64,000 nt of DNA. Origin: Megaustenia siamemsis. Its lineage: Eukaryota > Mollusca > Gastropoda > Stylommatophora > Ariophantidae. This document shows, piece by piece, positions 34,565 to 46,194 of the stretch; within the stretch, counting starts at the first letter, position 1, and each line of letters begins with the position of its first letter. The notes under the pieces were generated by a model. The model saw only the letters and a program-made list of their open reading frames with translations. It had not been told where the DNA came from and did no database searches. The stretch covers positions 54,742,603 through 54,806,602 of the forward strand of contig JAVIAB010000059.1 of the NCBI GenBank assembly GCA_032433765.1. The letters are read 5' to 3'. A program made the position numbers and the translations under genes.

Positions 34565-35870
34565 AATCACTAACCTAAGATATGCTGATGATACTGTACT
34601 ACTAGCAGACAATCATAAAGATCTACAACAATTACTTAATGAAATAAACATGACAAGCAAAAAATATGGACTAGATATGAATATCAAAAAGACTAAAACT
34701 ATGATCATAAACAAAGAAAATTCTCAAGACCTACAAATAAATATCAAAGTTAAAGGAACACATCTAGAGACAGTTCAGAACTACAACTACCTGGGGCATA
34801 CTATAACCAGTGATGGGCAATGTACATCCGAAATAACCAAAGAATAGGTATGTCAAAAAGTAATTTTAAAGCTATGAAAATATACTAACATCAAAACAAA
34901 TAACACCAGGGCGAAAACTAAGAATAACAAAATGTTACATCTTCTTACATTTTCTTAAATATTACTGTATGGTGCAGAAACATGGACATTAGACAAGAAA
35001 ACAGAACAGAAAATTGAAGCTTTTGAAATGTGGATTTATAGAAGAATAGGTAGAATTGGATGGAAACAAAAGAAAACAAACGATGAAGTTTTAAAACAAC
35101 TAAAAATAAAAAGTGAACTACTAAACACAATTAGAACAAGACAAATGAAATTTATGGGGCATGTTAAAAGACACAACAGCCTAATAAGAGTAATATTGGA
35201 AGGGGAAATACAAGGTAAAAGAGGCAGAGGCAGACCAAGACTAACATGGACGAGTAACATCAAAAGATGGACAAGGCAACCTGTGGCATAAATATTATTA
35301 TATGGGTCTACCTTTTTTATTTTTGTTTTTATTATATTATTATAGTTCCCCATATAATAATATTTATGTATTATTATTTGTACCCAGTATATAACCACTG
35401 GGAACTACTATTCGTACTGTTTCGTCCAATAAATGTTTGTCTACAACACAAGTATTCAGCCCTACTGGGAGATACTTGCATTAATAGGAAAGTACAAATA
35501 TACAATTTATTTCCGGTCTGTGATCGTTACCCTATGCTATAGTCATTGAGAACGCCCTTCGTGCAAGACACTGCTGCAATAGCCAATTTTTTAGTTGGCT
35601 GCGTGGCAGTGTGCCAAGCGTTCGGCTTCTCGTGGCAAGGCGCGGTGCCACTGAGTACGGGTTCGATCCCACTTCGGACCATATATTGTTCTTCGTTTTT
35701 TTCTATTGTTGTTTGTCTGTCAATTTTTCCGAGTGCTAACATATACTTCTTTGTTCTATTATTCCCAACCTATGGCAACCTGCACCATCAAAGCAAGAGA
35801 CAGAGTGGAATGGCGCTCCATGGTAGCCAACCTTCGATGCGGAGACGGCACACAATGATGATGATGATGA
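34565..35870 (+). mobile_element. LINE family A, interrupted by an F2 SINE
   Basis: Plus-strand A-family element starting at the catalytic LRYADDTVLLADN block (about 34570) and running through GLDMNIKKTKTMI, NYNYLGHTITSDG, FEMWIYRRIGRI and KRGRGRPRLTWTSNIKRWT. It is cut at 35288 and resumes at 35765 with EWRSMVANLRCGDGT and a tgatgatgatga tail. Several frame breaks. Confidence 0.88.
35289..35764 (+). mobile_element. F2 SINE-like insertion in LINE A
   Basis: A 476-bp insert flanked by caacctgtggca (35277-35288) and caacctatggca (35765-35776), a 12-bp duplication with one mismatch. It contains the F2 core and a box-B-like gggttcgatcccacttcgg. The first 90 bp are AT-rich and not shared with the other copies. 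Confidence 0.82.
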
Positions 35871-35970
35871 ATCATAATCAGCGGGCGGGGATTGTAGGTG
35901 GTGTGATTGAAAGTAGTCCCCGTTTTGACTGGGGATGATTATTTCTGATGATTGTGTTGGTAACACTTAC

Positions 35971-36124
35971 ATGTGGCCGTGGTAGTACCATTAAGTATGG
36001 TGACATTTACTGTAGTAGCAGCCGCCGCTTTGCCCCCAGATCCAGGCACTGCAGACAAGGGTTGTATTTGTTTGAAGTTTACTCCGTTGCTGTCTGGGTA
36101 ACATTCAATGGCGAGCTCTTCATC
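35971..36124 (-). CDS. SRCR-ZP gene, end of SRCR domain 1 and Thr/Ala-rich linker
   Basis: A 154-bp exon between aacatctaatctag and ACAT|GTAAGT, phase 0 to phase 1. The first residues, DEELAIECYPDSN, supply the last cysteine of SRCR domain 1. The rest is a Gly/Ala/Thr-rich linker with two sequons (NVT, NGT) leading to domain 2. The 3' splice site lies exactly at the border of the 31-bp minisatellite at 36126-36622. Confidence 0.85.
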
Positions 36125-36125
36125 C

Positions 36126-36622
36126 TAGATTAGATGTTACAGAACTTTTGTCAATATAGATTAGATGTTACAGAACTTTTGTTAATATAGATTAGATGTT
36201 ACAGAACTTTAGTTAATATAGATTAGATGTTACAAAACTTTTGTTAATATAGATTAGATGTTACAGAACTTTTGTTAATATAGATTAGATGTTACAGAAC
36301 TTTCGTTAATATAGAATAGATGTTACAGTACTTTTGTTAATATAGATTTGATATTATAGAACTTTTGTTAATATAGATTAGATGTTACAGTACTTTTGTT
36401 AATATAGATTAGATGTTACAAAACTTTTGTTAATGTAGATTAGATGTTACAGAACTTTTGTTAATATAGATTAGATGTTACAGAACTTTTGTTAATATAG
36501 ATTAGATGTTACAGAACTTTTGTTAATATAGATTAGATGTTACATAACTTTTGTTAATATAGATTAGATGTTACAGAACTTTTGTTAATATAGATTAGAT
36601 GTTACAGAACTTTTGTTAATGT
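36126..36622. repeat. 31-bp minisatellite, about 16 copies
   Basis: The unit is tagattagatgttacagaac + ttttgttaata. On the minus strand its edge provides the region just upstream of the 3' splice site of the exon at 35971-36124. Confidence 0.95.
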
Positions 36623-36811
36623 TTTAACTCAAGAGAAATCAATGATAATTGTTTCAATGTATAGTAACAGAATCATAAGAGATGTCGTGCAGTGGGCTCA
36701 GGGGTCAATAATCAAACTTTCGGTCGATATATTTTTCTAATTTGCAATAAATGAAGCAAATAAAATACAATAGGAAATTTCCAGTGTAATTTGTTTCCCA
36801 ACAACTTACGT

Positions 36812-37440
36812 TCATGAACAAGCTTCTCGGACAACTGACGTTTATGAACAAGCTTCTCGGACAACTGACGTTTATGAACAAGCTTCTCGGACAACTGACG
36901 TTTATGAACAAGCTTTTCGGACAACTGACGTTTATGAACAAGCTTCTCGGACAACTGACGTTTATGAACAAGCTTCTCGGACAACTGACGTTTATGAACA
37001 AGCTTCTCGGACAACTGACGTTTATGAACAAGCTTCTCGGACAACTGACGTTTATGAACAAGCTTCTCGGACAACTGACGTTTATGAACAAGCTTCTCGG
37101 ACAACTGACGTTTATGAACAAGCATCTCGGACAACTGGCGTTTATGAACAAGCTTCTCGGACAACTGACGTTTATGAACAAGCTTCTCGGACAACTGACG
37201 TTTATGAGCAAGCTTCTCGGACAACTGACGTTTATGAACAAGCTTCTCGGACAACTGACGTTTATGAACAAGCTTCTCGGACAACTGACGTTTATGAACA
37301 AGCTTCTCGGACAACTGACGTTTATGAACAAGCTTCTCGGACAACTGACGTTTATGAACAAGCATCTCGGACAACTGGCGTTTATGAACAAGCTTCTCGG
37401 ACAACTGACGTTTATGAACAAGCTTCTCGGACAACTGACG
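36812..37440. repeat. 30-bp minisatellite, 21 copies, with a higher-order duplication
   Basis: The unit is tttatgaacaagcttctcgg + acaactgacg. A paired variant (gcatctcgg...ctggcg) occurs at about 37121-37140 and again 240 bp later at 37361-37380, pointing to duplication of an eight-unit block. It is open in several frames because 30 is a multiple of three; not a gene. Confidence 0.95.
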
Positions 37441-37588
37441 TCCATGAAGACGTGGTTTGTTAGAAGAATATTGATTACGTGAAAGCTAAGAAAAGCCACA
37501 AAATATTTGATGCGAAAAACTAGCGCATGTGGAGAATACAAAACATGACAAAATATCACTTATCTACTGACTAGTTCATTACCATTGA

Positions 37589-38074
37589 GTGCCGTCTCCG
37601 CAACGAAGGTTGGCTACCATGGAGCGCCATTCAACCATGTCTCTTGCTTTGATGGTGCAGATTGTCATAGGTTGACTTGTCCATCTTTTGATATTACTCG
37701 TCCATGTTAGTCTTATTCTGCCTCTGCCTCTTTTACCTTGTATTTTCCCTTCCAATATTACTTTTGTTAGGCTTTTGTGTCTTTTAACATGCCCCAAAAA
37801 TGTCATTTGTCTTGTTCTAATTGTGTTTAGTAGTTCTCTTTTCATTGTTAGTTGTTTTAAGACTTCATCGTTTGTTTTCTTTTCTTTCAATCCAATTTTA
37901 CCTATTATTCTAAAAATCCACATTTCAAAGGCTTCAATTTTCTGTTCAGTTTTCTTGTCTAACGTCCATGTTTCTGCTCCATACAGGAATATTGAGAAGA
38001 TGTAACATTTTTTTATTCTTAGTTTTAGCCCTGTTATTTCTTTTGATGTTAGTATATTTTTCATGACATTAAAA
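37589..38074 (-). mobile_element. LINE family A 3' fragment, reverse
   Basis: Open for 161 codons on the minus strand, from TSKEITGLKLRIKKCY through GAETWTLDKKTEQKIEAFEM to EWRSMVANLRCGDGT. This is the most intact C-terminal portion of LINE A in the window. Confidence 0.85.
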
Positions 38075-38075
38075 T

Positions 38076-38361
38076 TAGGTCCATGTTAACGAAGTCCATG
38101 TTAACGAGGTTCATGTTAACGAGGTCCATATTAACGAAGTTCACGTTAACGAGGTTCATGTTAACGAGGTCCATATTAACGAAGTTCACGTTAACGAGGT
38201 TCATGTTAACAAGATTAACGTTAGAGAGGTCCATGTTAATGAGGTCTATGTTCACGAGGTCTGAATTAACGAGGTCCAATTCAACGGGGTCTATGTTAAC
38301 GAGATCCATATTAATGGGTACCATGTAAACGAGGTCCATATTAATGGGTACCATGTTAACT
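38076..38361. repeat. 15-bp minisatellite, left part
   Basis: Degenerate ttaacgaggtccatg units. The array is the left part of the one at 39457-40570, split by a LINE insertion. Confidence 0.9.
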
Positions 38362-39456
38362 CATCATCATCGAGTTCCGTCTCCGCAACGAAGGTTGGCT
38401 ACCATGGAGCGCCATTCTGCTCTGTCTCTTGCTTTGATGGTGCAGGTTGTCATAGGCTGGTTTGTTCACCTTTTGATGTTACTCATCCATGTTAGTCTTG
38501 GTCTGCCTCTACCTATTTTACCTTGTATTTTCCCCTCCAGGATTACTTTTAGTAGGCTGTTTTGTATTTTAACATGGCCCAAAAATCGCATTTGTCTTGT
38601 TTGAATTGTGTTTAGTAGTTATCTTTTCATTTTTAGTTGTTTTAAAACTTCGTCATTTGTTTTCCTTTCCTTCCATCCAATTCTATCTATTCTTCTATAT
38701 ATCCACATTTCAAAGATTTCAATTCTCTGTTCTGTTTTCTTGTCTAATGTCCATGTTTCAGCACCATATAGGAATATTGAGAATTTATAGCATTTTGTTA
38801 TTCTTAGTTTTAGCCCTGGTGTTATTTGTTTTGATGTTAGTGTGTTCTTCATGACATTAAAATTATTGTTTGCCATTCCTATTCTTTTGTTTATTTAAGT
38901 TGTACATTTTCCATCACTGGTTATAGTATGTCCAAGGTAGTTGTAGTTCTGAACTGTCTCCAGGTCTATTCCTTCAATTTTGATATCCATTTGTGTGTTT
39001 TGAGTATTGTCTTTGTTTATGATCATAGTTTTAGTCTTTTTGATATTCATATCTAGTCCATATTTTTTGCTTGTCGTGTTTATTTCATTAAGTAATTGTT
39101 GTAGATCTTTAGGATTGTCTGCTAGTAGTACAGTATCGTCAGCATATCTTAGGTTATTGATTGTCTTCCCATTAAAGTTTAGTTCTGGGATCTCTATAAT
39201 GTTATTAAAGATTTGCTCAGTGTATAGATTTAAAAAGCTTGGTGATAGGATGCATTCCTGTCTTACTCCTCTTTTTATATCAATGGGTGTAGAGTTATCT
39301 TTGTTATATTTTATTATTGCTGTTTGCTCCCAGTATAGATTACATATTAGTTGTATGTCCATGTCATCTAGATGTATATATGCCTGTTTCATAGACTACA
39401 CCAAAGCTTTTGATAGAGTACACCACAAACAACTTATAGAATGCCTAAAAGATATA
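38362..39456 (-). mobile_element. LINE family A with inverted 5' segment, inserted in a minisatellite
   Basis: The 3' segment (38362 to about 39388) is on the minus strand and includes DMDIQLICNLYWEQ, RGVRQECILSPS, NLRYADDTVLLADN and the C-terminal blocks. The upstream piece of the same element (about 39389-39456, FIDYTKAFDRVHHKQLIECL) is on the plus strand. The two meet at contiguous element positions, as in twin-primed L1 insertions. A 10-bp duplication, catgttaact, flanks it at 38352-38361 and 39457-39466. Confidence 0.85.
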
Positions 39457-40010
39457 CATGTTAACTTGATCCATGTTAAAAAGGTCCTTGTTAATTAGGC
39501 CCTCTACAACGAGAACCATGTTATCGAGGTCCATGTTATCGGGGCCCATGTTATCGAGGCCCAAGTTATTGAGGCCCATGTTATCGGGGCCCATGTTATC
39601 GAGGCCCATGTTATCGGGGCCCATGTTATCGAGGCCCATGTTATCGGGGCCCATGTTATCGAGGCCCAAGTTATCGAGGCCCATGTTATCGAGGCCCATG
39701 TTATCGAGGCCCATGTTATCGAGGCCCATGTTATCGAGGCCCATGTTATCGAGGCCCTTGTTATCGAGGCCCATGTTATCGGGGCCCATGTTATCGAGGC
39801 CCATGTTATCGAGGCCCATGTTATCGAGGCCCACGTTATCGAGGCCCATGTTATCGAGGCCCACGTTATCCAGGTCCACGTTATCGAGACCCATGTTATT
39901 GGGGCCCACGTTATCGAGGCCCATGTTATCGAGGCCCATGTTACCGAGGCCCATGTTATCCAGGTCCATGTTATCGAGGTCCATGTTATCCAGGCCCATG
40001 TTATCGAGGT
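39457..40010. repeat. 15-bp minisatellite (gttatcgaggcccat), about 36 copies
   Basis: Homogenised 15-bp units with a few ggggcc and caggtc variants. Open in most frames only because of the period. Confidence 0.95.
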
Positions 40011-40570
40011 CCTATTCAGAGAGGTATATTTTGAGGAAGTCCAAGTTAACCTTGTCAGCGTTAAAGAGATCCATGTTAACGAGGTTAACGTTAGAGAGGT
40101 CCATGTTAGCAATGTTAACATTAGAGAGGTCCATGTTAACGAGGTTAACGTTAGAGATGTCCATATTAACGAAGCCCTTGTTAACGAGGTCCAATTCAAC
40201 GGGGTCTATGTTAACGAGATCCATATTATTGAGGTTTATGTTTATGGGGTCCTAATTAATTAGTTCCATGTTAACTAGGTCCATGTTAACGAGGTCCATG
40301 TCAAGGAGGTCCATGTTAACTAGGTCCATGTTAACGAGGTCCATGTCAAGGAGGTCCATGTTAACTAGGTCCATGTTAACGAGGTCCATGTCAAGGAGGT
40401 CCATGTTAACTAGGTCCATGTTAACTAGGTCCATGATAACTAGGTCCATGTTAACGAGGTCCATGTCAAGGAGGTCCATGTTAACGAGGTCCATGTAAGG
40501 AGGTCCATGTTAACGAGGTCATATTCATCGAGATCTATGTTAACAAGGTCCATATTAATAGGAACCATGT
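40011..40570. repeat. 15-bp minisatellite with 45-bp higher-order unit
   Basis: The left half is degenerate. From about 40268 a 45-bp trimer (gtccatgttaactag, gtccatgttaacgag, gtccatgtcaaggag) repeats about five times. Confidence 0.93.
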
Positions 40571-40614
40571 TAACTAGATCCACGAAATGTGATCACTAGA
40601 AGTGGATTTCGCCC

Positions 40615-41060
40615 GGATGTTTCGGGTCTTAAGTTTCGACACTGTAGAGGGAAGAGAAGAGGGGGAAAGGTCCTGAGTTATAATTGCCTCCAGCTGCATT
40701 CTGAGTTTAGTGGCTCGGGAAATGTGCCGACTTGTTGCAGGAGCTACTGAGTTAAGTGCTCTGTGCACACCTTGAGCTGTGTGTCTCATCCGTTTTGATC
40801 ATGTTTCGATATTCCAATTGTTTACGATGAATGATGATATCGTATGACAAGAAACAATTGACCGTGTTCACTCTCTGTGCGGTTTCGCCTTATTCTTTTG
40901 GCGTGTGCTGAGACTCCTATGATGGGAACTACAGTTACCTTTCTTTGTTTGTGAGATTAGTTAGTAATTCGGATGATTCCACTAGCACTGGCGGTTGAGG
41001 AATTATAGATTTTAATTCGTTTGCAGTGATACTGAGGCCTTCCATAACCATAACCATAGA
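40615..41060 (+). mobile_element. dispersed repeat R3
   Basis: Matches 25495-25915 closely (cttgttgcaggagctactga, ttttgatcatgtttcgatat and ggttgaggaattatagattt). Confidence 0.72.
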
Positions 41061-41274
41061 TCCACGTTAAATAGGTTCATATTAATGTGCTCCATGTTAA
41101 CGAGGTAGGCTGAACAAATGAGTTATTTCTCAGAAATCTCTTTGTTTTTATGTAAACCCCATAAATTTAGGAGTATGTCTTTCAAGTGCACAGTGACTCT
41201 GCTTATCTTGACGCATTTTTTTCGAAAATTCATTCTTGAGTACATCTGACATCTTTATTTACTTAGGCTTAGTG

Positions 41275-41320
41275 TTGTGTGTGTGTAGTGCCGTGTGTGT
41301 GTGTAGTGCCGTGTGTGTGT

Positions 41321-41356
<36 letters not shown>

Positions 41357-41362
41357 TGTATG
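41275..41362. repeat. (GT)n microsatellite
   Basis: gtgtgt tract with imperfect gtagtgcc units at its left side. Confidence 0.95.
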
Positions 41363-41654
41363 TGTCTGTGTCTGTCAACGACTAGCCAATGATTACGTTT
41401 TTTTTTTTCTTTAAGAAAGAAGTTGGAATTGAGGAAGGGAAAAAGAAACAGTTTGGATACATTAGTTAGCACGTTTGTTTTAGTGACAAGGTGATGTTCC
41501 CATGGTTTAACTGTCCCCCCTTTTTCGTTCGTGGCAAATTATTTGTTGTTTCTGTCGTGTATATTTGTCCTCAAAGTTCGGAGTTTAAAATGGCGATATT
41601 TGTCTTGTAAGTTTTGAATAAACATCAATTGTGCGGTAGTCAATAACTGTTCAT

Positions 41655-41800
41655 TGTTAGTTTATGTTATGTTATGTTTTGTTATATTATATTATGTTAT
41701 GTTATTTTGTGTTATTTTATGTTATATTATATTATATTATGTTATGTTATTTTATTTCATTTTATGTTATGTTATTTTATTTATATTATATTTTATTTAT
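41655..41800. repeat. ttatg/ttata simple repeat
   Basis: Mixed 5- and 10-bp TTATG, TTATA and TTATT units, about 145 bp. The S1 SINE at 41805 inserted at its end. Confidence 0.9.
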
Positions 41801-41804
41801 AAAT

Positions 41805-42064
41805 GGGAGCCGCGATAGCTCAGTTGTTAGTGAACTGGACTACAAAGGACAAGGGGTAGGGTTCGATCCCAACCGACGGCTTCCGGGTTCACCCAGCCTT
41901 TAATGGGTACCAGATTTTTTTCTGGGAAAGTGAAGCGACACGGGCGTAATACCGACCACATTACCCCAAAAATCATGTGCAGAAGGTCTGTAAAATATAG
42001 GGTTACTAACACCATATTTCCCTATACGCCACTTGGCGTGACGGGGGTACTTTTTTTACTTTTT
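41805..42064 (+). mobile_element. S1 tRNA-derived SINE, full-length plus-strand copy
   Basis: The best S1 copy. It starts gggagccgcgatagctcag, with an RNA polymerase III box A (tagctcagttgttagtg, 41816-41832) and box B (ggttcgatccc, 41860-41870) spaced as in a tRNA gene. A tRNA-unrelated body and T-rich tail follow. A perfect 12-bp duplication, ttatttataaat, flanks it at 41793-41804 and 42065-42076. Confidence 0.93.
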
Positions 42065-42344
42065 TTATTTATAAATAGGGAAATAACCAAATCTGTGCTC
42101 TACCTTTGTAGGTTACCCAAAACTTGACCCACACTTGGCACTTCTATCCCCACTTGTTTGTCTTTGGTTTGTCTCTGTTTTCATTTGTCCTCCGGAGTTC
42201 ATAACATGGTGGTTCTTGTGATTGTGTTTCATTAAAATACGCTCCACCTTCATCTTATATACGGATCTATTATCTTTGTACATGGGCAGTGTCCACCTTA
42301 GTGTTGCGTAGAGTAAGTATAGCTATTTTGTCTTAATCTTCTAC

Positions 42345-42933
42345 CGTTCAGCTCTCTGTGGAGCATAGGTCTTCAACAAACACTTTCTAAGCCGTTCAAT
42401 TTCTTGCCATTCTTTTAAGATCATTCCATGTCTTCTCCATCATCTTCATCTCTGTTTCCATCTGTCTTCTCCAAGAATTCCTTGGTCTTCTTCTTTGTCT
42501 TTTTCCTTGGGGATTCCAAAAAGGGCTTATTATGTAATACTCTCAGTTGGCTTCCACAGTGTGTGTCCTATCCAGTGTCATCGTCTTCGCTGTATTTCTT
42601 TATCCACTGGTATTTGACTGGTACTTTTAAATAATTCTAGGTTGGTTATTTTATCCTGACATTTTCACCCTTATTATGTACCAGCATCAATTAATGAAGG
42701 CCTTATCTTCATGATTGTCATTGTTTTTGTTCCCCATGTTTCACAGCTATATAATAAGACTGACTTAGCATTGGTGTTGAAAATTGTTTATGTCGTATTT
42801 AACCTAATTTCTTTGTACTTCCACGATCGCAACAGTTGCGGCTGAAAATAGATAGAGACTAAAAATTTTGAGAATTAATGCAGCTGGCATACCCAAATAA
42901 CAATAGGAGAAATACCACTAATAGACTTACAAT

Positions 42934-43000
<67 letters not shown>

Positions 43001-43110
43001 ACAGTAATATAGACAATGAAGGAGGGACAGAGGAGGGTACCAAAATAAGGATATAAAAAGCAAGAGAAGCATTCGTTGCAGTGGGAAACATATGGAAGTT
43101 ATTTGGTGTC
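42345..43110 (-). mobile_element. LINE family D with inverted 5' segment
   Basis: 42345-42835 is the 3' end of LINE D on the minus strand. 42838-43110 is the adjoining upstream part of the same element on the plus strand. Compared with the copy at 22745-23435, the two pieces meet at adjacent element positions (near 22955), the hallmark of twin priming. Confidence 0.85.
42936..42998. repeat. (AT)n microsatellite grown inside LINE D
   Basis: The related LINE D copy has only catatatctgg at this point (22850-22860); here it has expanded to about 60 bp. Confidence 0.93.
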
Positions 43111-43690
43111 GAATATATTGTAAGCTTTAATGTTCAATACAGCAGGAAGTCGTGACCTGGGCCCGTACCCACTACCCTTAGAGTGTCAAGAAGCTAAAGG
43201 GTCGAAACACTTGCTTGACGGGGTCATCCACTTCTGATATCAGATTGCCTCCTGCTGCGAAGCTCTGTATAAAGAGTTTCATATTACTCGGACACTATCA
43301 TTGTGGCCACTTCTTTGATTGTACAAAAGTATGTCAGTACAGTGTAGAAACTCTGCAACACCGGCGATGACCCCTAAAGGAAATCCAGAAAGTGGGTTCA
43401 TGTTTGAACATGTGTAGAAATAGTGATTTGTTGAATGACTTTCCAGTCAATGATCTATGGACCGCTTTTCTAGATTAAACACAACAACGATTTCATTTAC
43501 GTTCTCATCTTGTACATGGGATCAAGGATGTCTTATCATCCGACTCCGATAAGGATTCACACAATACGAACTATCACGGTTTACTTGGTAAAAAAATTAT
43601 TCATAGGGTATTTGATCTGAGTACTTTTTGACATGATGTCATCACCTTAACATTAGCACTACAATATGCAGCCCCATAGTGATAACCATA
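43111..43690. other. intronic interval without recognised gene
   Basis: No supported feature. Confidence 0.55.
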
Positions 43691-43699
43691 TGTTGATGA

Positions 43700-43990
43700 A
43701 GCTGCTGTTATCATCATCAAGTATCAAGTACTTCCTACCGAAGCCTTTTTTTTTTAAATGTCTCGTATCTTTTTCTCTTTTCTCTTTTTCTTTCATGTTT
43801 TCTAGTTGCCACAACGTCATCCAACTAAAACTGTCCTACAATAGGACAAAATAAATGATGATTGGCAGTTCGTTTTCTTGTTTCTTGTGCAGTTTTTAGA
43901 AAGTCCTCGTTACTCTTTGAAAACGTCATTCTTACCATTTGTAAAACCACAATTATGCGGCCTCCCAGTATTTTCTTCTCTGATCTGTGT
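43700..43990 (-). mobile_element. old LINE family B fragment, reverse
   Basis: An atcatcatcaagta tail followed by heavily diverged B-family sequence. Confidence 0.6.
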
Positions 43991-44258
43991 GCATTTATCA
44001 TCTGTATGGCACATAATTATAGGAAAATAATATTACTATAACCCAGTATTAAACGTGGTTATTAATTGTTATTGATAACTAGTAATTGTGTTAGCAATTT
44101 TGATCTCTACACACACGAAGTAATCATTAAAGTTACATCAGGGTTAATATCGACACATTAATAGCTTACACTGATTTGACTGTTCTCATTTGCATATATT
44201 GATTTCGATTTTTTTAAATCACTCAATAAATTCAATGCCACTGGTTTATAAATTATTT

Positions 44259-44312
<54 letters not shown>

Positions 44313-44625
44313 TATATATTTAACTTCCCAATTTATTAGTTGAGGAAAAGACCAAATAAAATTATTCTGACCATTTGTCTAAATTAAATGGAAAGAATTA
44401 TTTTAGAATTTGAGCAATTTCTCATGTATTAATTCACTAGAGCATGCTAAAATCACTGCGTCATAACGATTAACTTTTCAATATGTAATTATTGCACAAT
44501 GATTTTGTTCTAAGTAAGAGCCATTATTATTGGCTCATTTAGTGCTCAATTAATCATGGTTGTTTTATACATGACAAATCAATACTTCATTTTAATTGCT
44601 CATTCGTCAGTTCCACTGTGTGTAG

Positions 44626-44660
<35 letters not shown>

Positions 44661-44800
44661 TATACACATACACACACACGTGTTTGTGTTCACCATGCCC
44701 CACCCATCACATGACGGTACGGTTTGTTGAAAAATTATCACAGGAGACACATATATTCGACCCAGTTTTCTCTGTCTCTCATCGCAAAATATGAAAGACT
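43991..44800. other. AT-rich interval with two (AT)n tracts
   Basis: (AT)n at about 44262-44310 and 44625-44658, the second followed by a short (CA)n. No gene seen. Confidence 0.7.
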
Positions 44801-44807
44801 TGTTGTA

Positions 44808-45016
44808 GTTAAAACACATCCATTCCTTCATGTTGTTTTAGTTAAGACCCATCCATTCCTTGATGTTGTTGTAGTTAAAACACATCCATTCCTTGATGTT
44901 GTTGTAGTTAAAACACATCCATTCCTTGATGTTGTTGTAGTTAAAACACATCCATTCCTTGATGTTGTTGTAGTTAAAACACATCAATTCCTTGATGTTG
45001 TTGTAGTTAAGACCCA
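44808..45016. repeat. 33-bp minisatellite, about 6 copies
   Basis: The unit is gttaaaacacatccattcct + tgatgttgttgta. It gives a repeated VKTHPFLDVVV-like peptide in one frame, a by-product of the period. Confidence 0.93.
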
Positions 45017-45064
45017 TCAGCCTAATTTTAGAGCCAAGAGTGATGTTCTTGTTTCCAAATAGTT

Positions 45065-46178
45065 TTCATCCTTTTAAAGACTGCTGCAATGTTGCTATTC
45101 CCTACAAAATATTTTAGGTTTCATCCTTTCAAAGAATGCTGTAATATTGCTATTCCATACAATATTTCAGGTTTCATCCTTTCAAAGAATGCTGTAATAT
45201 TGCTATTCCATACAATATTTTAGGTTTTATCCTTTCAAAGACTGCTGTAATATTGCTATTCCATACAATATTTTAGGTTTCATCCTTTCAAAGACTGCTG
45301 TAATATTGCTATTCCATACAATATTTTAGGTTTCATCCTTTCAAAGACTGCTGTAATATTGCTATTCCATACAATATTTTAGGTTTCATCCTTTCAAAGA
45401 CTACTGTAATATTGCTATTCCATACAATATTTGAGGTTTCATCCTTTCAAAGACTGCTGTAATATTGCTATTCCATACAATATTTTAGGTTTCATCCTTT
45501 CAAAGACTGCTGTAATATTGCTATTCCATACAATATTTTAGGTTTCATCCTTTCAAAGACTGCTGTAATATTGCTATTCCATACAATATTTTAGGTTTCA
45601 TCCTTTCAAAGACTGCTGTAATATTGCTATTCCATACAATATTTTAGGTTTTATCCCTTCAAAGACTGCTGTAATATTGCTATTCCATACAATATTTGAG
45701 GTTTCATCCTTTCAAAGACTGCTGTAATATTGCTATTCCATACAATATTTGAGGTTTCATCCTTTCAAAGACTGCTGTAATATTGCTATTCCATACAATA
45801 TTTTAGGTTTCATCCTTTCAAAGACTGCTGTAATATTGCTATTCCATACAATATTTTAGGTTTCATCCTTTCAAAGACTGCTGTAATATTGCTATTCCAT
45901 ACAATATTTTAGGTTTCATCCTTTCAAAGAATGCTGTAATATTGCTATTCCATACAATATTTTAGGTTTCATCCTTTCAAAGACTGCTGTAATATTGCTA
46001 TTCCATACAATATTTTAGGTTTCATCCTTTCAAAGAATGCTGTAATATTGCTATTCCATACAATATTTTAGGTTTCATCCTTTCAAAGAATGCTGTAATA
46101 TTGCTATTCCATACAATATTTTAGGTTTTATCCTTTCAAAGACTGCTGTAATATTGCTATTCCATACAATATTTCAAG
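45065..46178. repeat. 53-bp minisatellite, about 21 copies
   Basis: The unit is tgctgtaatattgctattcc + atacaatattttaggtttcatcctttcaaagac split here for length. Very homogeneous. Confidence 0.95.
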
Positions 46179-46194
46179 TTTTCAGCCTTCATTC

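Noticed and set aside
36705..37559. Frames of 222-284 codons on both strands in the 30-bp array
   Set aside because: Same artefact of the repeat period; three overlapping frames encode unrelated repeats.
39445..40498. Frames of up to 260 codons in the 15-bp array
   Set aside because: Open only because of the 15-bp period; both strands and several frames are open at once.
41816..41870. Functional tRNA gene
   Set aside because: Box A and box B are present, but the body lacks a complete cloverleaf and continues as an S1 SINE with a target-site duplication.
44724..45062. 112-codon frame with VKTHPFLDVVV repeats
   Set aside because: 33-bp minisatellite by-product with no domain or exon borders.
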